The notes beneath the pieces were generated by a model, which saw only the letters and a program-made list of their open reading frames with translations, was not told where the DNA came from and searched no databases. Source: Paenibacillus roseus (GTDB taxonomy: Bacteria > Bacillota > Bacilli > Paenibacillales > Paenibacillaceae). Taken from it: 50,313 bases of DNA. Position numbers and translations under genes: made by a program. The stretch is taken from assembly GCF_016424485.1 (NCBI RefSeq), contig NZ_JAELUP010000031.1, forward strand, positions 1 through 50,313, in the 5' to 3' direction. Positions 1-7,893 of the stretch are shown piece after piece (the stretch's first letter is position 1; each line of letters starts with the position of its first letter).

Positions 1-918
1 ACTGATGTTAATATTAAAGATAATCTAAATATTAAAGGCGATAAATTAATCTCAACAAATTACATTATTAGTTTCTCAGTTAATAATCGGAATATGACCA
101 ATCAATTATATGGTTCTAATCCATTAAAGACTTGGTTATATAAAAATTATTTTGTTTCTGATTTAAATTATTCAAAAGAAAGGAATTTTTCTTTAGTAAA
201 AGAATGTTTCAGCATGATTGACCCTAGCATTTCCTTCGGTGATGTGCAGGAAGTTTTCAATGAGAGAAAGGCTTCCAAGAATCCATATAACAGAGACAAA
301 CATTTTGAAATAGAGATTTATGTAGAAACTTCTAAGGGTAGGATTTTAATAGATCACATGTCATCAGGGTATCAATCAGTATTAATGATTTTATTGAGCT
401 TAATAAAGAAAGTGGAGTCACTAGAGCAATATGGTTCAAACGTTCACAACTTTATGGGAGTTTTATTAATTGATGAAATCGATTTGTATTTGCACCCCGA
501 ATGGCAGAAAAAGTTAATTGAAATTATTCGCTGGTTGCTACCAAATGCTCAAATCATCACAACGACGCATAGCCCCCATATCATTCAATCAGCAAGACCA
601 GGAGAAATTATTCCATTGGGCTTTGATGACAACGGAAATACTTTTATTCGTGATTTACCAGAAAGCAACGAATATGGTTATCAGGGTTGGACGATTGAGG
701 AGATATTGAATGATGTTATGGGATTAAATGAAACTAGATCGCATAGATATAAAGATGCTATAAAGAAATTTGATATTGCTATTGATAATGAAGTCATTGA
801 TGATGCGAGAAATGAATATTACAGGTTAGAAAGTATGTTACACCCCAATAATCATACATTAAAATTGTTAAAAATACAGATGGCTTCACTTGGGGGACTA
901 GAGAATGATAAATATTAA
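1..918 (+). CDS. AAA/ABC-type ATPase of a Septu-like defence system (PtuA-like), 5' end outside window
   Basis: The reading frame is open from base 1, so the gene starts upstream and 305 C-terminal residues are visible. The part seen is the C-terminal half of an SMC/ABC-like ATPase: an ABC-signature-like MSSGYQSVL segment, a Walker B LLIDEIDLYLHPEW (about residues 157-170) and the H-loop TTTHSPHII (about 186-194). The N-terminal Walker A cannot be seen. The stop overlaps the start of an HNH nuclease gene by 14 bp, the arrangement of PtuA-PtuB in Septu systems, where an ATPase is thought to sense phage and direct the nuclease. The DNA is much richer in A+T than the rest of the window, suggesting horizontal transfer. 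Alternatives are other ATPase-HNH pairs (OLD-like, retron-associated). Sure of ATPase, fairly sure of Septu type. Confidence 0.72.
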   Translation, partial: TDVNIKDNLNIKGDKLISTNYIISFSVNNRNMTNQLYGSNPLKTWLYKNYFVSDLNYSKERNFSLVKECFSMIDPSISFGDVQEVFNERKASKNPYNRDKHFEIEIYVETSKGRILIDHMSSGYQSVLMILLSLIKKVESLEQYGSNVHNFMGVLLIDEIDLYLHPEWQKKLIEIIRWLLPNAQIITTTHSPHIIQSARPGEIIPLGFDDNGNTFIRDLPESNEYGYQGWTIEEILNDVMGLNETRSHRYKDAIKKFDIAIDNEVIDDARNEYYRLESMLHPNNHTLKLLKIQMASLGGLENDKY

Positions 919-1654
919 TCGATCAGAATGTCCGACAGAGCTTACTGAAGACCACAAAAAGAAGCTTACTCAAAAATTCATTGATACAAAAGACAGTGTA
1001 TGGGCAGTTTCTTATATTAAGAAACCGTTGTTTGAAATGTCGCATGGGAAATGTAGCTATTGTGAAGGCAAGCTTGGCGAAGAAGGAAAATATATGCATG
1101 TTGAACACTTTCATCATAAAGATGCATTTCCTAATGAGGTAGTAGAATGGAATAATCTATTACCATCTTGTGTTCACTGTAATACTAATAAAGGAACTCA
1201 TAATACTATTGCGGAACCTATAATTGATCCAACAATAACAGATCCAAGAGAGCATATGATTATTGAGAACTATCGGTACAAAAGTAAAAATAATAGTACA
1301 CTCGGAAAAAAAACAATTGAGGTAATTTACTTAAATAGTTCCGATCAGTTAGTTACACCTAGGTTTGATATAGCCAATAAATCTTTAGATACTTTACAAG
1401 ATTTATTAGATAAAGCAATAGAGTTTCAAGCGGGAACAAATATATCAACCAAAAGAAGAAATATCATCATCAATGGACTTAAAAGTTTATTAAGAGAAGC
1501 TCATCCAAAGTCTCAGTATAGTGCAATAGTAGCAACTACTATATTAAAAGATTCATATTATTTAGAACTTAAAAACATAATAATAGGGAGTGGCTTGTGG
1601 GATTATGAACTACAAACTCTTGAAACCGAAGTGAGGGATACAAGCTTGTATTAA
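905..1654 (+). CDS. HNH endonuclease, PtuB-like partner of the upstream ATPase
   Basis: A 249-residue protein with an HNH/zinc-finger nuclease core: C50-x2-C53, then E67-H68 in VEHFHHK, then the NLLPSC segment with C89-x2-C92-N93 and K96. This spacing matches TIGR02646/PtuB-type HNH proteins, in which the His and Asn residues form the metal-dependent nuclease site and the cysteines hold a zinc. The start overlaps the ATPase gene by 14 bp, so the two are probably translationally coupled. The C-terminal 150 residues are helical and not recognised further. It is expected to cut nucleic acid when its ATPase partner is triggered; the target is unknown from sequence. Base composition is AT-rich like its neighbour. 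Confidence 0.75.
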   Translation: MININRSECPTELTEDHKKKLTQKFIDTKDSVWAVSYIKKPLFEMSHGKCSYCEGKLGEEGKYMHVEHFHHKDAFPNEVVEWNNLLPSCVHCNTNKGTHNTIAEPIIDPTITDPREHMIIENYRYKSKNNSTLGKKTIEVIYLNSSDQLVTPRFDIANKSLDTLQDLLDKAIEFQAGTNISTKRRNIIINGLKSLLREAHPKSQYSAIVATTILKDSYYLELKNIIIGSGLWDYELQTLETEVRDTSLY

Positions 1655-1713
1655 CTTCTACTCAGAGGTAGGATTTATGGAAGGGAACGTGACATTTGGC
1701 TTTCCGCGACGTA

Positions 1714-1740
1714 CTGAAAATGAAATGTCTTCATTTTCAG
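1714..1740. repeat. perfect 11-bp hairpin downstream of the nuclease gene
   Basis: CTGAAAATGAA and TTCATTTTCAG pair around a 5-base loop. There is no T-run directly after it, so it is at best a weak terminator for the defence genes. It lies about 40 bp outside the left end of the IS element. Confidence 0.5.
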
Positions 1741-1801
1741 AAAATGCTTTTCCTTATTACTCAATAACCCTGTCAAGTAGACACGAATAAAAAGACATTT
1801 A

Positions 1802-2644
1802 TTATGCAGCGACCGCTTGCCTGTATTCTACAGGTAAGCGGTCGTTTAATTTCTTTTGAAAACGACTAAGGTTGTAGAATGTTATATATTCACTTATAAT
1901 ATTTACCAGATATGCTGTTGTTTGCGTTTTGGTCAGATAATTTTTTCCGCTTTTAAGTGTGAAAAGAACGATTTAATGCAGGCATTCCAAGTAGTTCCCC
2001 CTATTGGAATGGCTGCCTACCAACCCGAGCTTAATCAGCTTACGATTAAATGGTTTAGATGTGTATTGAAACCCTTGATGAGTGGAGCATTACGCCGGAG
2101 AGATCTGCTTTCTCGGCGAGTAAATCAACTGTTTTCGTAACAAGGGCTAAGTCATTACGCTCTGAAAGATGCCAAGACACAAATACGTTGTTTAAGAGGT
2201 CCTGGATCACCGAGAGGTAGACAAAACGCTCTCCTACTCTAATGTATGTAATATCCGTAACGAGCTTGCTTAGCGGTTTATCTGTATAGAATTGTCGCTC
2301 TAGCCGATTGGGGTGCACAACAGATGCTGTCTTGCCAAAGAAGCGTCGTTTCTTGCGGATGACGAGCTTCTTCATGAGCCGATAAACACGCTTGTGATTA
2401 ACGTGGAGACCTTCACGCATCAGAGTAGTTGTCATACGTAGGTAGCCAAAGTAAGGATGCAAACGACCATGATGTGCCCTCCTAACAACTGCTCGTTTTG
2501 ATGTCGAGCCACTTTTCTCGATTGACTTGCACGCCATTTGTAATAGCCAGAACGGGATACTTGAGCAAGCTCTAGAAGCCGTGTAAGAGGAAAATTTGAT
2601 CTCATAACATGAATGATTTCGAAGCGATTTGCTTTGTTGGTCAC
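1802..2644 (-). pseudogene. IS3-family transposase OrfB (DDE integrase), frameshifted
   Basis: Reading leftwards from 2644, the frame starts MTNKANRFEIIHVMRSNFPL with the HTH_21-like part (YYKWRAS), shifts near 2470-2480, continues in another frame with LHPYFGYLRMTTTLMREGL and the rve integrase start (LVTDITYIRVGERFVYLSVI, first catalytic Asp), shifts again near 2073 after GVMLHS, continues HQGFQYTSKPFNRKL and GLVGSHSNRGN, shifts near 1985 into IKSFFSHLKAE (the expected catalytic Glu position reads Lys), and shifts once more before the terminal segment ending in RLPVEYRQAVAA at the stop codon 1802-1804. At least four lesions make an active transposase impossible. Confidence 0.85.
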
Positions 2645-2940
2645 TCCCCGTGTAGATTTGGATACCGCTTTTTTAGATACTCAATCTCCGCTCGCAAGTA
2701 AGCCATTTCCTCTTCAACGGAAGCAAACTTGGTTCGTGTTCTGCCTTTGCGAACAACTTCTTGCTGAAGTGGCTGACCTTCTCTAAATCTCTTCACCCAT
2801 ACCTCAACCTGTGTTTTATTCCGAATGCCTAATTGCCGTGCAACTTCACGATAGGAAATATTCCCCTCTAAAGCGAGATGTACCGCTTGCATCTTTAATT
2901 CTTCAGAGTAACTACTATTCGTACGTCCTGTTTTTCCCAT
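2641..2940 (-). CDS. IS3-family transposase OrfA (helix-turn-helix)
   Basis: A 99-residue protein starting MGKTGRTNSSYSEELKMQAV. It has the Tnp_1 helix-turn-helix (ISYREVARQLGIRNKTQVEVW) and a C-terminal leucine-zipper-like stretch (EEEMAYLRAEIEYLKKR) used for OrfA-OrfB contact. The start at 2940 is chosen because GGAGGGG lies nine bases upstream; an in-frame ATG at 2976 has no such site. Its end overlaps the start of OrfB by 4 bp. OrfA itself looks intact, but with OrfB broken the element can move only if helped in trans. Confidence 0.85.
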   Translation of the reverse strand: MGKTGRTNSSYSEELKMQAVHLALEGNISYREVARQLGIRNKTQVEVWVKRFREGQPLQQEVVRKGRTRTKFASVEEEMAYLRAEIEYLKKRYPNLHGE

Positions 2941-3140
2941 GAAATAATCCCCTCCGATAAACAACGTCAAGTCCATCTTAGCAGATGTCTCTTTATCGTT
3001 GTCTACCGTAAGGGGATATTACCACATACAAGGCTTTACGCCTTGATTTTCCTTATCCATCTAACCTTAAAAAAAGCACTAAAATCTTGAAACCCGGCCC
3101 CGTTGGCGGGGTTCATTTACTTTCATCAATGTGAGGGGGT

Positions 3141-3164
3141 TTGGTCACAATTCTGGTCACAATT
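3141..3164. repeat. tandem GGTCACA motif, copy 1
   Basis: Two TGGTCACAA words ten bases apart, about 110 bp before tRNA fragment A. The same tandem motif lies at 9233-9255 and, decayed, at 7704-7726. Read on the minus strand it would encode CDQ-x-CDQ, so it may be the last codons of lost integrase genes, or recombinase arm sites. Confidence 0.5.
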
Positions 3165-3273
3165 ATTCTTTTTTGAGCGCCGCAGCCACTCGAACGTAGA
3201 AACATAATATTCAAACATGCTTTGTCCCACAAGGATTTCTTCCGTATTTTCCTTAACGTACGAAACCCTATCT

Positions 3274-3323
3274 CTCCACTGGCAGCGAAGAGGTCAGCGG
3301 TTCGATCCCGCTAAGGTTCACCA
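3274..3323 (+). other. tRNA-Ala(GGC) 3'-half fragment A, probable att site remnant
   Basis: The sequence contains the anticodon loop CTGGCAG (anticodon GGC), a following stem CGAAG, variable loop AGGTC, a perfect T arm (AGCGG TTCGATC CCGCT) and an acceptor 3' strand ending ACCA. The 5' half (acceptor 5' strand and D arm) is missing, so it cannot be a functional tRNA. A 3' half of a tRNA of this kind is what is left when an integrative element recombines at a tRNA gene. Two further copies follow at 7569 and 9364. Confidence 0.7.
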
Positions 3324-3336
3324 AACTATTCAACGA

Positions 3337-3360
3337 GCAGCCCAGAAGGGGCTGTTTTTT
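3337..3360 (+). terminator. Rho-independent terminator after tRNA fragment A
   Basis: CAGCCC and GGGCTG pair around AGAAGG, followed by six to seven T. It is probably the original terminator of the tRNA gene carried along with the fragment. Confidence 0.75.
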
Positions 3361-4104
3361 GCAACAATGATGATAATGCGTTAAGTAAAAGACGCACTAT
3401 TGCGGGGACACGGGTTTGGGAATAAAAGGTTTGTCGAAAAGATTTGGTGGTCACTCATGGGACAATCTGTTGGGCTTCATCCGGAGTATGATTTCGATCT
3501 CATACGATGAGATGAAAGAAAACTCGTCTTGTATTGAAGCTATTCTCCGGAATTTGTGGCTCAAAATCTGGCTTTAGACACAAAGAAATACATACTGGTT
3601 TCGCGGCCGTTTTGCAAAATTGAACGACAACTTATGCGTTTCGCAATCCGTCACAATCGAATCATTCGTCCCCCTGAGCGGCAAGGGAGCTGGAACTTCA
3701 CAAACAAACTGTCATTAAAATATTGCCGCATGCTTGTTCAGAAAGATAGGCTTCGTCCAGTATCCAACATACACGATAACGTACGAAGTCCTTCGGGGCC
3801 GCGTTTTTTGTATTGGCTGGACTTAATAAAGTTTGTGGGATCAAAGTAGGGAGTAACTCTGAAATCGTCATTTTATCGCAATAGAGTTCATTATACTGAC
3901 CATTGGAGCATTGCAAGCGCGAACTCAAAGTTTTCTTTAAGTTTCATATTTAAAACCATTTTTCATGATAAATTAAAAGTAATATTTGTAGGTTTTGACG
4001 AAGAAAAGCTAGGTGTCACGAGAGATGGCATATGTAGCCCGATACTTGGATCAAGGCATCGTTGCATGTGACGATATTTGTATTTGTGATTAGGGGGGGA
4101 TGGC
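3361..4104. other. 744-bp stretch without a recognisable gene
   Basis: Open frames exist here (for example 3556-3849 on the plus strand) but the products resemble nothing known to me, show no clear ribosome site and have scattered stops in the surrounding frame. The stretch lies between the tRNA fragment and the FliD-like pair and is probably decayed mobile DNA. The last 40 bases hold the AGGGGGGG ribosome site of the next gene. Confidence 0.4.
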
Positions 4105-4506
4105 GTGAATGTAAAATTCGTGAAACCGATCAGTGATTCTTTCAAAGTGATGCAGCAATTCAAGGATGTACTCGCGACGCAGGATCAGTCACGTTTGGCA
4201 TCTATTCGAAATACACTCATGCTGGGCAAAAAGCTGCGCGCCGACGAAATGGACTTTTTACAACGATATGATACTAATCTACATGATCAAGCAATGAGTC
4301 TCTCGATGGAACGCCAAGCCTATGAGGACGCATTGCAGCATAGCCGTAGCAAAGCGGATGCGAACCATTACAACACGTTCAAGCTGATGCAGATTGCCGG
4401 GCAACTGAAGCATGGCGGTTCCGAGGAACTGCTAATGCGTACGAACGCGATTCAGGAAGTCCATCGCGAGTTCGTGCGATCGAGCAAGTATGCCTCACTG
4501 AGGTGA
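4105..4506 (+). CDS. hypothetical helical protein preceding a FliD-like gene
   Basis: A 133-residue, mostly helical protein with no signal peptide or membrane segment, starting with GTG behind AGGGGGGGAT. An ATG just upstream (4100) is ruled out because it runs into a stop after two codons. The sequence is rich in charged residues and Gln/Met (YEDALQHSRSKADANHY), compatible with a small coiled-coil chaperone or structural protein. It ends just before the FliD-like gene, so both are probably one operon, and a role as chaperone or partner of that protein is a guess from position only. I do not recognise the family. Confidence 0.6.
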   Translation: MNVKFVKPISDSFKVMQQFKDVLATQDQSRLASIRNTLMLGKKLRADEMDFLQRYDTNLHDQAMSLSMERQAYEDALQHSRSKADANHYNTFKLMQIAGQLKHGGSEELLMRTNAIQEVHREFVRSSKYASLR

Positions 4507-4612
4507 GATGGACACGCATGCCGTAAAATACGATGCTGAAACGATAGCGAATTTGAAGCTGAAGCAGAAATTAGCATTATATATTATGCGACCAGATGGG
4601 GGGGGGAGACGG

Positions 4613-5863
4613 ATGACGTTATCGATTAACTCGTATAACTTGATGAATCCGATTAACAGAACGACGTCTTGGAGTTTCGAATCTTCCAATAACTTGGGTG
4701 CGAACCCATCCTTGTTCTCAAAGTTCGCTTCGAAGAGCAAATCTTATGAGCAATATGTCAAGACAGCGGCAACCGGGATTGCGAATTTTTTGAAATCTGC
4801 ACAGGATCTGCAGGCATCGGCGCAAAAATTAATGCAGAAGGATAATTCATCTTTCCAAGCACGGACGGCGGAATCATCGGACAGCAAAAAGGTTACTGCA
4901 ACTGCATTGGCCGGAGCCGCGAGCAAAATTTATGAAGTTAAAGTGAATGCGATCGCGACTTCTCAAACGAACAGCGGAACATTTTTGTCTAAAGCGGAAA
5001 CGTCCGTTGCAAGCAGAGGCATCAATCAGTTCAACATTACGATAGGCGGCAAGACTACGAAGGCATCGGCTGTTATCTCGGATAACGATACGAACGATCA
5101 AGTGCTGACCAAGCTGAAAGATGCGGTCAATGCAGCGAAAACGGGCATAACCGCCAGTATCGTAACGGATGATAAAACAGGCAATAAGAAGCTTGAGTTA
5201 AGCAGCGACAAGACGGGAGCGGAACAGGCTTTCGAGGTTGAAGATGTTACCGGCAACGCAATGTCGGCAACCGGCGTTAAGCATGCAACGCAACTAGCGT
5301 CCAATGCGTCCTACAGCGTGAATGGCGGCGCAACGCAAGTTTCGCAGTCGAACACGATTGATCTGGAGAAGGGCAAAGCTACGGCGACCCTATTGGCCCC
5401 TTCAATGGAAGCTGTGAAAATTCAAATCAAACCGGACGAAAACAAAGTCATCGCGCAAGTTAAAGATATGGTGACGAGTTACAATATGATGCATGATCGC
5501 TTGAAAGATGCCGGTCGAGTTATGAATTCATCTGTCCGTAAAAGCATGGAATCGTTAGTCAGCTCATCTACTTATGAGCGAATCGGTATTCACCGTAACG
5601 GCGATGGTACTCTCAAGCTAGATGAAGAGCAGCTTAAGATGAGCTTGAGTTCAAATTTCGAACAAACAACGAAAGCGATTAGCGGCAACTATGGCCTCGC
5701 TGACCGTCTATCATCAGCAGCGGAAAGATACAATGAAGTCCCGGCAAGCAGCTTGCTGAACTCGAAGGCTCGCCAGGTGCAGCAATTCGCGATGTACCAG
5801 TCATCGATGCAAATAGCTATGCCGACACAGGCAAGCGGGTGGGTCGTGAATTTGCTTTATTAA
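4613..5863 (+). CDS. FliD-like (flagellar cap / hook-associated protein 2, C-terminal domain) orphan protein
   Basis: A 416-residue protein. The middle (about 130-225) has a flagellin-hook-like module (NQFNITIGGKTTKAS and LTKLKDAVNAAKTGITASIV), and the C-terminal 150 residues follow the FliD_C pattern: VKDMVTSYNMMHDRL, then GDGTLKLDEEQLKMSL, GLADRLSSAAERY, and a C-terminal MYQSSMQ segment. The FliD_N domain is not evident; the first 100 residues are Ser/Lys-rich and unrecognised. A start at 4508 is also open, but the extra 35 residues look unnatural, and GGGGGGGAGA lies just before the ATG at 4613. Family members cap the flagellar filament and export through the flagellar system. No other flagellar genes are near. 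It could instead be a surface filament cap of another kind. Confidence 0.6.
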   Translation: MTLSINSYNLMNPINRTTSWSFESSNNLGANPSLFSKFASKSKSYEQYVKTAATGIANFLKSAQDLQASAQKLMQKDNSSFQARTAESSDSKKVTATALAGAASKIYEVKVNAIATSQTNSGTFLSKAETSVASRGINQFNITIGGKTTKASAVISDNDTNDQVLTKLKDAVNAAKTGITASIVTDDKTGNKKLELSSDKTGAEQAFEVEDVTGNAMSATGVKHATQLASNASYSVNGGATQVSQSNTIDLEKGKATATLLAPSMEAVKIQIKPDENKVIAQVKDMVTSYNMMHDRLKDAGRVMNSSVRKSMESLVSSSTYERIGIHRNGDGTLKLDEEQLKMSLSSNFEQTTKAISGNYGLADRLSSAAERYNEVPASSLLNSKARQVQQFAMYQSSMQIAMPTQASGWVVNLLY

Positions 5864-5911
5864 CTCGATACTGTAAATGGGCAATAATTGATCAGGGACA
5901 TAATAGTTCGT

Positions 5912-5950
5912 AACCCGCTTGAGTAGATAAAAATCTTTTCAAGCGGGTTT
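5912..5950 (+). terminator. terminator of the FliD-like operon
   Basis: AACCCGCTTGA and TCAAGCGGGTT pair around a 17-base loop, followed by a short T-containing tail, 50 bp after the stop codon. Confidence 0.65.
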
Positions 5951-5980
5951 GTCCGTTGTTGGTAGTGAGACCGGTCACGG

Positions 5981-6015
5981 TGGGAGAGCGCATCGCTGGC
6001 AGCGATGCGCTCCCA
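5981..6015. repeat. GC-rich hairpin resembling the D/anticodon region of tRNA-Ala(GGC)
   Basis: TGGGAGAGCGCATCGCT and AGCGATGCGCTCCCA form a long stem with one bulge around GGC. The left arm plus loop (TGGGAGAGCGC, then CTGGCAG) matches the D-loop to anticodon-loop part of a typical Firmicute tRNA-Ala. It may be another tRNA scar, reshaped into a palindrome, or simply a hairpin; no T-run follows. Confidence 0.4.
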
Positions 6016-6254
6016 TAGAGAACAAAGTACTAGTATAAACGAATATCGTTAATCTTTTAAACCGAAAATGAAGTCAAATAGCCGCATGTAACAGACACAC
6101 TGTTCATGTGGCTCTTCATCGTATGAAATTCAAGGTAGAAAGATACGGGGATTTAAGCTCAAATTCGCGAAATCTTTAATTGGCCCTCAGATTTAAAGCG
6201 AAGTGCAGCGAAAAAAGCGCTCATGCCGTCTAATAAGGTGGAGGTGATGATTCA
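6016..6254. other. upstream region of the ECF sigma gene
   Basis: Holds an imperfect hairpin (6080-6115, arms around GCCGCATG and CATGTGGC) and the ribosome site GGTGGAGGTGAT at 6237-6248. I could not place a convincing ECF-type autoregulatory promoter. Confidence 0.4.
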
Positions 6255-6818
6255 GTGAAGCCGGCCGGCTCGAATAACAAGGAAAATTTCTCGAAAGAAC
6301 CCTCTCAAGCACTAGAGCAGCTGATGGACAGCTTTGGCTCGACGGTCATGTACACCGCTTATTTTTATACTGGTGATCGGCATCTTGCCGAGGATATCAG
6401 TCAGGAGGTGTTCCTGCGCGCTTATCGCAACTGGAATTCGTTTCGGGGAGATAGCGCGGTCAAAACCTGGTTGACGACGATCGCCATCAACGTTTGCAGG
6501 GACAAGATGGGCGTGCGGATGTTTGCGGAACAGCCGACCGATCCCAGCCAGATGGAGCGGGGACGGACAATCAACGTGGAAGAAGAAGTGCTTAGAAGAT
6601 TGCAGAAAAGTGAGATTTTGCGGCATTTGCTGCGTCTGCCTCTGCCTTATCAGGAGGCTTTGTATCTATATTACTATCTGGACCTGGGCACACGTGAAAT
6701 TGCGGAAGCGACGTCGTCGCCCGAGGGTACCGTGAGAAACAGACTGCACCGGGCGCGCGAGGCGTTAGCTCGGGAAATGCGCAAGGAGGAGACAGTCGAT
6801 GAAGGACATGGAGAATAA
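6255..6818 (+). CDS. ECF (extracytoplasmic function) RNA polymerase sigma factor
   Basis: A 187-residue sigma-70 family protein. Region 2 lies at about 22-90 with DISQEVFLRAYRNWNSFRG, the -10 binding and core-contact segment; region 4 lies at about 120-178 with LPLPYQEALYLYYYLDLGTREIAEA and the recognition helix SPEGTVRNRLHRARE. It has no region 1 or 3, as usual for ECF factors. It starts with GTG, eight bases after GGAGGTGAT. Its last 20 bases overlap a membrane-anchored partner gene, the usual sigma/anti-sigma arrangement, so it is presumably held inactive at the membrane until an envelope signal arrives. The regulon cannot be read from sequence. Confidence 0.93.
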   Translation: MKPAGSNNKENFSKEPSQALEQLMDSFGSTVMYTAYFYTGDRHLAEDISQEVFLRAYRNWNSFRGDSAVKTWLTTIAINVCRDKMGVRMFAEQPTDPSQMERGRTINVEEEVLRRLQKSEILRHLLRLPLPYQEALYLYYYLDLGTREIAEATSSPEGTVRNRLHRAREALAREMRKEETVDEGHGE

Positions 6819-7488
6819 TTTGCGTCAACATTTGCGAAAGGAGGCGGACGATATGTTGTTTTCAGGAATGGAATTAAGCGATAGCGTTAAACAGAAAATA
6901 AGGAAGAAAGCCGCTGGGGAGCAGAAAAGCCGCCGATTCGTTCTTCCGAAAGCCTGGCTTGCGGGAGCGGCTGCGCTGGTCGCGGCGGTCGTCATCGTGA
7001 CGGGATTGCCGATGCTGCAAGCGCCCGCCGGGGTACCGACGCCAACGGATAATTCGACGGGAACCGTGTCGCCCGGAAACGGAGGAGCCACAGGTTCGGA
7101 GTTGTCCAAATTGATCACGACTCGGTTCGGAACGGTGGAGGAAGCGAAAACGGCTTACGGTCCCGGTGCGCTTGTTCCGCGAGTCGTCCCGGAAGGCTTC
7201 AAGCTGGCGGAAATCGTCGGCGTAGGAATGAAGGACCAACCGCTCAGAGATTTGAACTTCACATACGGCGCAGGTGATAAGACGGTGACGTTCAGCGCGA
7301 GCCGCATGCCAGCGGCATTCCCGACGGACCTGTTCACACCGACAAAAGTGGGTGGGGCGGACGGCTTTATTTTCGAGCAAGCCGAGTTTACGGAGCTGTA
7401 CTGGGTGGTTGACGGGATTCAGTATAGCCTGGTCGGCCCGATCTCTGGCGACGAGGCAATGAAGGTCGCGGAATCGGTCGAGCCTTGA
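6799..7488 (+). CDS. membrane-anchored anti-sigma factor with extracytoplasmic DUF4367-like domain
   Basis: A 229-residue protein: short cytoplasmic N-terminus (1-48) rich in charged residues, one membrane segment at about 50-70 (WLAGAAALVAAVVIVTGLPML), a Thr/Pro/Gly-rich linker and an outer domain (about 100-229) of the DUF4367 type, with LVPRVVPEGFKL and a final YSLVGPISGDEAMKVAESV. The 20-bp overlap with the sigma gene supports it as that factor's anti-sigma. The cytoplasmic part lacks an obvious zinc-binding HxxxCxxC motif, so it belongs to the non-zinc type. The C-terminal end resembles that of the YdcC-like lipoprotein at 28421. Confidence 0.85.
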   Translation: MKDMENNLRQHLRKEADDMLFSGMELSDSVKQKIRKKAAGEQKSRRFVLPKAWLAGAAALVAAVVIVTGLPMLQAPAGVPTPTDNSTGTVSPGNGGATGSELSKLITTRFGTVEEAKTAYGPGALVPRVVPEGFKLAEIVGVGMKDQPLRDLNFTYGAGDKTVTFSASRMPAAFPTDLFTPTKVGGADGFIFEQAEFTELYWVVDGIQYSLVGPISGDEAMKVAESVEP

Positions 7489-7568
7489 TGCTCACACCAA
7501 TTAAGAGAGCTTAAATTCCGGTATTTGGGCCATCGATAAATCGGGGGGTTGCAACATCCCCATACGGA

Positions 7569-7621
7569 AGAGCGCTTCACTGGCAACGATGAGGTCAGGG
7601 GTTCGGTCCCCCTAGGCTCCA
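7569..7621 (+). other. tRNA-Ala(GGC) 3'-part fragment B, probable att site remnant
   Basis: Starts AGAGCGCTTCACTGGCA, keeping one D-stem side plus the anticodon arm, then variable loop AGGTC, a perfect T arm (AGGGG TTCGGTC CCCCT) and the acceptor strand AGGCTCCA. The acceptor 5' strand and most of the D arm are missing, and the anticodon stem carries mismatches (loop CTGGCAA). It is not a working tRNA. Confidence 0.7.
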
Positions 7622-7631
7622 TATCGAAAAA

Positions 7632-7673
7632 GGCCGCTAAACACAAGGGATTCCGGGTGTTTGGCGGTTTTTT
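7632..7673 (+). terminator. terminator after tRNA fragment B
   Basis: GCCGCTAAACAC pairs with GTGTTTGGCGG across a loop containing AAGGGATTC, followed by six T. The stem and loop are nearly the same as those after fragment C (9446-9490), showing that the two tRNA tails are copies of one another. Confidence 0.85.
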
Positions 7674-7703
7674 CTATGTCCGACACAGTAATGATTTGGG
7701 GTC

Positions 7704-7726
7704 GTGGTCACACGTTTGGTCAAACG
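7704..7726. repeat. tandem GGTCACA-like motif, copy 2 (decayed)
   Basis: GTGGTCACACGTTTGGTCAAA, on the far side of fragment B, unlike copies 1 and 3 which come before their fragments. From here to 7893 no gene is recognised. Confidence 0.4.
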
Positions 7727-7893
7727 GACGATTTTTTTGGTGTAAAATCGGGATTTTCGAGTGTTTTGAGATCATGCCAGAGTATCATGTTTCTCGATAA
7801 AAAAGATATCGCCTTGTCCTTTTAAATAAGGGCAAGGCGATTATTTTGTCTTGTTCAACACTTGGATGAAAGGAGCTCAGTAATGGGTGAAGA

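Larger units (their letters stand above)
1778..3005. mobile_element. decayed IS3-family (IS150-like) insertion sequence
   Basis: About 1.23 kb between imperfect inverted ends: TAGACAcGAATAAAaAGACAT at the left (1778) and, on the complement at the right (3005), TAGACAACGATAAAGAGACAT. Inside lie an OrfA helix-turn-helix gene and an OrfB DDE integrase with several frameshifts, both on the minus strand. No matching 3-4 bp target duplication is visible next to these ends, so the exact ends are uncertain or the flanks have changed. The last bases of OrfB (1811-1844) form a strong hairpin, typical of the end of such elements. Confidence 0.8.

Noticed and set aside
3556..3849. 97-residue plus-strand frame between tRNA fragment A and the FliD-like pair
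   Set aside because: No ribosome site and no recognisable similarity; probably open by chance in decayed DNA.
6087..6123. ECF-type promoter (TGTAAC ... CGTA) before the sigma gene
   Set aside because: The spacing of 27 bp is far from the usual 15-17.
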